Positions 61,240 through 64,000 of a stretch of 64,000 bases of DNA are shown one piece after another. The stretch spans positions 2,668,501 through 2,732,500 of the forward strand of contig NZ_CP019724.1 in the NCBI RefSeq assembly GCF_002005225.1. The letters are read 5' to 3'. The translations under genes were made by a program, and so were the position numbers. Below the pieces are notes generated by a model that did not search any database, had not been told where the DNA came from, and saw only the letters and a program-made list of their open reading frames with translations. Origin of the DNA: Streptomyces pactum (lineage in GTDB: Bacteria > Actinomycetota > Actinomycetes > Streptomycetales > Streptomycetaceae). Position 1 is the first letter of the stretch, and each line of letters opens with the position of its first letter.

Positions 61240-63462
61240 TCACTCGTCGGTCGCCGCCGCGGGCAGTGCGGCGGCGGCCCGCACCCAGCCCCGGGAGCCG
61301 CGGGCGAGCAGCCAGGCGGTGGTCTCCTGGGGCGGCATCGCGGCCGCGACCAGCCAGCCCTGTACGGCGTCGCAGCCGAGGTCCCGCAGCCGCTCCCAGG
61401 TCTCGTCGTCCTCCACGCCCTCGGCGACGACGAGCAGGCCGAGGGAGTGCGCGAGGTCGACCGTGCAGCGCACGATCGCGGCGTCCTCGGTGTCGACGGC
61501 CAGCCGGGCCACGAACGAGCGGTCGATCTTGAGCTCGCTGACCGGGAGCCTGCGCAGGTGGACGAGGGAGGAGTAGCCGGTGCCGAAGTCGTCCAGGGAC
61601 ATCTTCACGCCGTGACCGGTCAGCGCGTTGAGGGTGTCGGCGGCGCGCTGCGGGTCCTCCAGGAGGACGTGTTCCGTGATCTCCAGTTGCAGCGCTCCGG
61701 CGGGGACGCCGTGCCGGGCCAGCCGGGCGGCCACGGAGCCCGCGAAGCCGGGGGTGTGGACGTCGCGCGGGGAGACGTTGACCGCGACCGGCACGAACAG
61801 GCCCTGGGAGCGCCAGCGGGCGACCTGTTCGAGCGCCGTCTCCAGCACGTACTCGGTGAGGTGGGGCATCAGCCCCGAGGACTCGGCGATCGCTATGAAC
61901 TCGTCCGGCGGCACCTTGCCGCGCTCGGGGTGCACCCAGCGGACCAGGGCCTCCAGGCCCGCGACCTGTCCGTCGAAGCGGACCTTGGGCTGGTAGTGCA
62001 GCTCGACCTCGCGGGCGTCCAGAGCCCGGCGCAGGTCGCCCAGGAGGCCGAGCCGGTCCGGGGTGTTGGAGTCCCGCTTGGACTCGTAGACCTCCACGCC
62101 GGTGCGGTCCCGCTTCGCCTGGTACATCGCCACGTCGGCGCGGCGCAGCAGTCCTTCGGCGTCCAGCGCGTGGTCGGGGAAGACGGCGACACCGGCGCTG
62201 GCCTCCAGGACGAGGGTGAGCCCGTCCAGATCCATCGGGGAACTGAGCGCGGCCACGAGGCCGCGGGCGATCCGGGTCGCCGACGTGGTGGAGTCGGCGA
62301 CGGGCAGTAAGACGGCGAACTCGTCGCCGCCGAGCCGCGCGGCCTCCGCCCCGCGCGGCAGGGCCTGCCGCAGCCGGTCGGCCGTCTGCAGCAGCAGCCG
62401 GTCGCCGGCGAGGTGTCCGAGGGTGTCGTTGACCGACCGGAAGCGGTCGAGGTCGATCAGCATCAGGGCGGCGCGGGCGCCGATGCGCTCGGCGTCGTCC
62501 AGCGCGGCCCAGGTGCGCTCGAGGAGCCACTGCCGGTTGGGCAGTCCGGTGAGAGGGTCCCGCAACTGCTCCTCGGCGCGAGCGCGGGCGATCCACAGGG
62601 TCGAGTCGAGGGCGATCAGCGGGATGGCGAACAGCGGCAGCAGCAGCGGCTTGGCGACCGCGACCACGCAGACCAGCGGGGCGATGCCGAGCAGTGCCAC
62701 GGCGACCAGGCCCTGTCTGACCAGGGCGGTGCGGGCGACGGTGGGCAGGCCGACGCGCGGTGTCTGCAGGTACCACAACAGGGCGCGGGTCACGGCGAGG
62801 TAGGCGACCGCGACGAGCACCACCTTGGGCGCCGCGTACACACCCCAGGTGTCGGGGTCCCAGGGGTCCTCGACGGAGGGTACGGAACCGCAGACGCCCA
62901 GCACCAGGGCGCCCGCGGCGATGCCGAGGATGTCGACCGCGCCGTGCAGGACGCCCTGCCGCCAGCGGCCCCGACGGGCTATGCCGACCAGGACGACGAC
63001 GGTGAGGCTGACCATGCCGGCCGGAACCCAGCCGTACAGCAGCAGGACGGAGAGGGTGAGGGCGGCGCCGGATCCGGTGCCGCCCCACCAGCGGGAGCGG
63101 CCGAGCATGACCAGGTGGCCTACGACGATGCCGGTCAGCACGGCCAGGGACCAGCCGACGGTGCCGGACGGGAAGAGGGCGTGGCCGTCGGTGAACGCCC
63201 GGTAGAAACCGGCGCCCAGCACGAAGGCGGCGGCCGCGACGACGGCCGAGGGCAACGCGGGCCAGGCGAGGTGCCGTTCGCCGTCGGTGTCGGGCAGGAC
63301 GGAGGGGTGGCGGGCGGCCGGCGGCGCGGAGCCGCGGGCGGTCGCCGCGGGATGCGGTGCGCCACCACCGCGCTGCCCGGGCCACCGGCTCACGTGCCAC
63401 GCGCCCACCATGCGACGCAGGCTCAGCCGTGAGCCCGCGGCGGCGCTCTCGGTCGGTTCCAT
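61240..63462 (-). CDS. rmdB: Membrane GGDEF-EAL protein, RmdB-like
   Basis: This 740-residue c-di-GMP protein has a hydrophobic N-terminal part (about residues 45-290) with several helices, a GGDEF domain with RLGGDEFAVL (near residue 380) and an EAL domain with AGLEALVRW (near 502), N in VAVNVSPRD, LEITEHVLL, SLDDFGTGYSSL, ELKIDRSFV and VVAEGVE. The EAL set looks complete, so it can act as a c-di-GMP phosphodiesterase. The inhibitory RxxD site is RGAE, so it is not conserved. Position beside ligA matches RmdB of S. coelicolor (remembered), a phosphodiesterase controlling development. ATG at 63462. Confidence 0.85.
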   Translation of the reverse strand: MEPTESAAAGSRLSLRRMVGAWHVSRWPGQRGGGAPHPAATARGSAPPAARHPSVLPDTDGERHLAWPALPSAVVAAAAFVLGAGFYRAFTDGHALFPSGTVGWSLAVLTGIVVGHLVMLGRSRWWGGTGSGAALTLSVLLLYGWVPAGMVSLTVVVLVGIARRGRWRQGVLHGAVDILGIAAGALVLGVCGSVPSVEDPWDPDTWGVYAAPKVVLVAVAYLAVTRALLWYLQTPRVGLPTVARTALVRQGLVAVALLGIAPLVCVVAVAKPLLLPLFAIPLIALDSTLWIARARAEEQLRDPLTGLPNRQWLLERTWAALDDAERIGARAALMLIDLDRFRSVNDTLGHLAGDRLLLQTADRLRQALPRGAEAARLGGDEFAVLLPVADSTTSATRIARGLVAALSSPMDLDGLTLVLEASAGVAVFPDHALDAEGLLRRADVAMYQAKRDRTGVEVYESKRDSNTPDRLGLLGDLRRALDAREVELHYQPKVRFDGQVAGLEALVRWVHPERGKVPPDEFIAIAESSGLMPHLTEYVLETALEQVARWRSQGLFVPVAVNVSPRDVHTPGFAGSVAARLARHGVPAGALQLEITEHVLLEDPQRAADTLNALTGHGVKMSLDDFGTGYSSLVHLRRLPVSELKIDRSFVARLAVDTEDAAIVRCTVDLAHSLGLLVVAEGVEDDETWERLRDLGCDAVQGWLVAAAMPPQETTAWLLARGSRGWVRAAAALPAAATDE

Positions 63463-63721
63463 TCCCGTCCCTCTCACAGCCGGCGGTGCCCACGCCACGC
63501 GGCCCGACGCCCGACATCCATCAACGGCTCCGCGTTGGAGAACCCTTCCCCCTGTCCCTCGGGGGCAGGGGGATGCCCCGACCGCATCCGGGCACGGCGG
63601 GCGCACACCTCAACAGTAGGCCGCGGAAGGCTTCCAGGGGCACCGGTCGTCGACGGTTGCCCGAATGCGACCCGGCCATCCGTATGCATCTGGTATGCGC
63701 CGATCGGGTGGCCTTCAACCG

Positions 63722-64000
<279 letters not shown>

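Noticed and set aside
63474..63718. Short minus-strand ORFs between rmdB and ligA
   Set aside because: Arg/Gly/Pro-rich with no ribosome site; this is ordinary intergenic DNA in a high-GC genome.

Overview
The window is high-GC DNA from a Streptomyces chromosome. The evidence is strong third-position GC, frequent GTG starts, near-consensus GGAGG ribosome sites, two linked conservon operons and the accB-accE pair. From memory, gene order matches the Streptomyces coelicolor/lividans core region from about SCO5543 to SCO5494, read from cvn1 to ligA. Numbered symbols such as cvnA2, and rmdB, rest on that remembered synteny. No CRISPR array, insertion sequence, rRNA or tRNA was seen.

Layout. (1) 1-6.5 kb, plus strand: the end of conservon 1 (cvnB1 tail, cvnC1, cvnD1) and all of conservon 2 (cvnA2-B2-C2-D2), encoding a sensor-kinase-like membrane protein, a roadblock protein, a DUF742 protein and a small GTPase. 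(2) 6.6-8.4 kb, minus: accB-accE, the carboxyltransferase and epsilon subunits of an acyl-CoA carboxylase, with a leaderless-type promoter. (3) 8.6-18.4 kb, accessory: a Tat-exported PL8 polysaccharide lyase, an HpnR-like B12/radical-SAM methylase, a YceI protein with an operator, a broken isochorismatase-family gene, a TetR/EamA exporter pair, a Cmx-type MFS exporter behind a candidate leader peptide, and a TPM-domain protein. (4) 18.5-20.3 kb: cimA with a candidate attenuator. (5) 20.4-28.0 kb: a beta-propeller protein, then a minus-strand operon (urease gamma-beta fusion, urease alpha, agmatine deiminase, unknown protein, TetR) facing an NCS1 transporter. Two similar palindromes lie in the shared promoter region. 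(6) 28.2-42.96 kb: amino-acid metabolism (ilvE, leuB, pruA, proline dehydrogenase with a PucR-type regulator, serA, ilvBNC with a leader-peptide attenuator), interrupted by a TetR/MFS pair. (7) 43-57 kb: a GGDEF/EAL protein with a degenerate EAL domain, two oxidoreductases, a PQQ-sugar-dehydrogenase-like lipoprotein, a large LuxR-type ATPase regulator, small conserved proteins, a GNAT and an MMPL exporter. (8) 57.4-61 kb: gatC-gatA-79 aa protein-gatB. (9) 61.2 kb to the end: an rmdB-like GGDEF-EAL protein and the 3' end of ligA.

How the genes work together. cimA, leuB, ilvE, ilvBN and ilvC supply most branched-chain amino-acid steps. Two of these loci, ilvB and probably cimA, show leaderless leader peptides followed by a terminator hairpin. 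A third leaderless-type leader with nested hairpins precedes the Cmx-like exporter. The least conventional unit is the urease-like/agmatine-deiminase/NCS1 cluster: its alpha subunit keeps all metal ligands but has valine at the flap-cysteine position, and no urease accessory genes are present locally.
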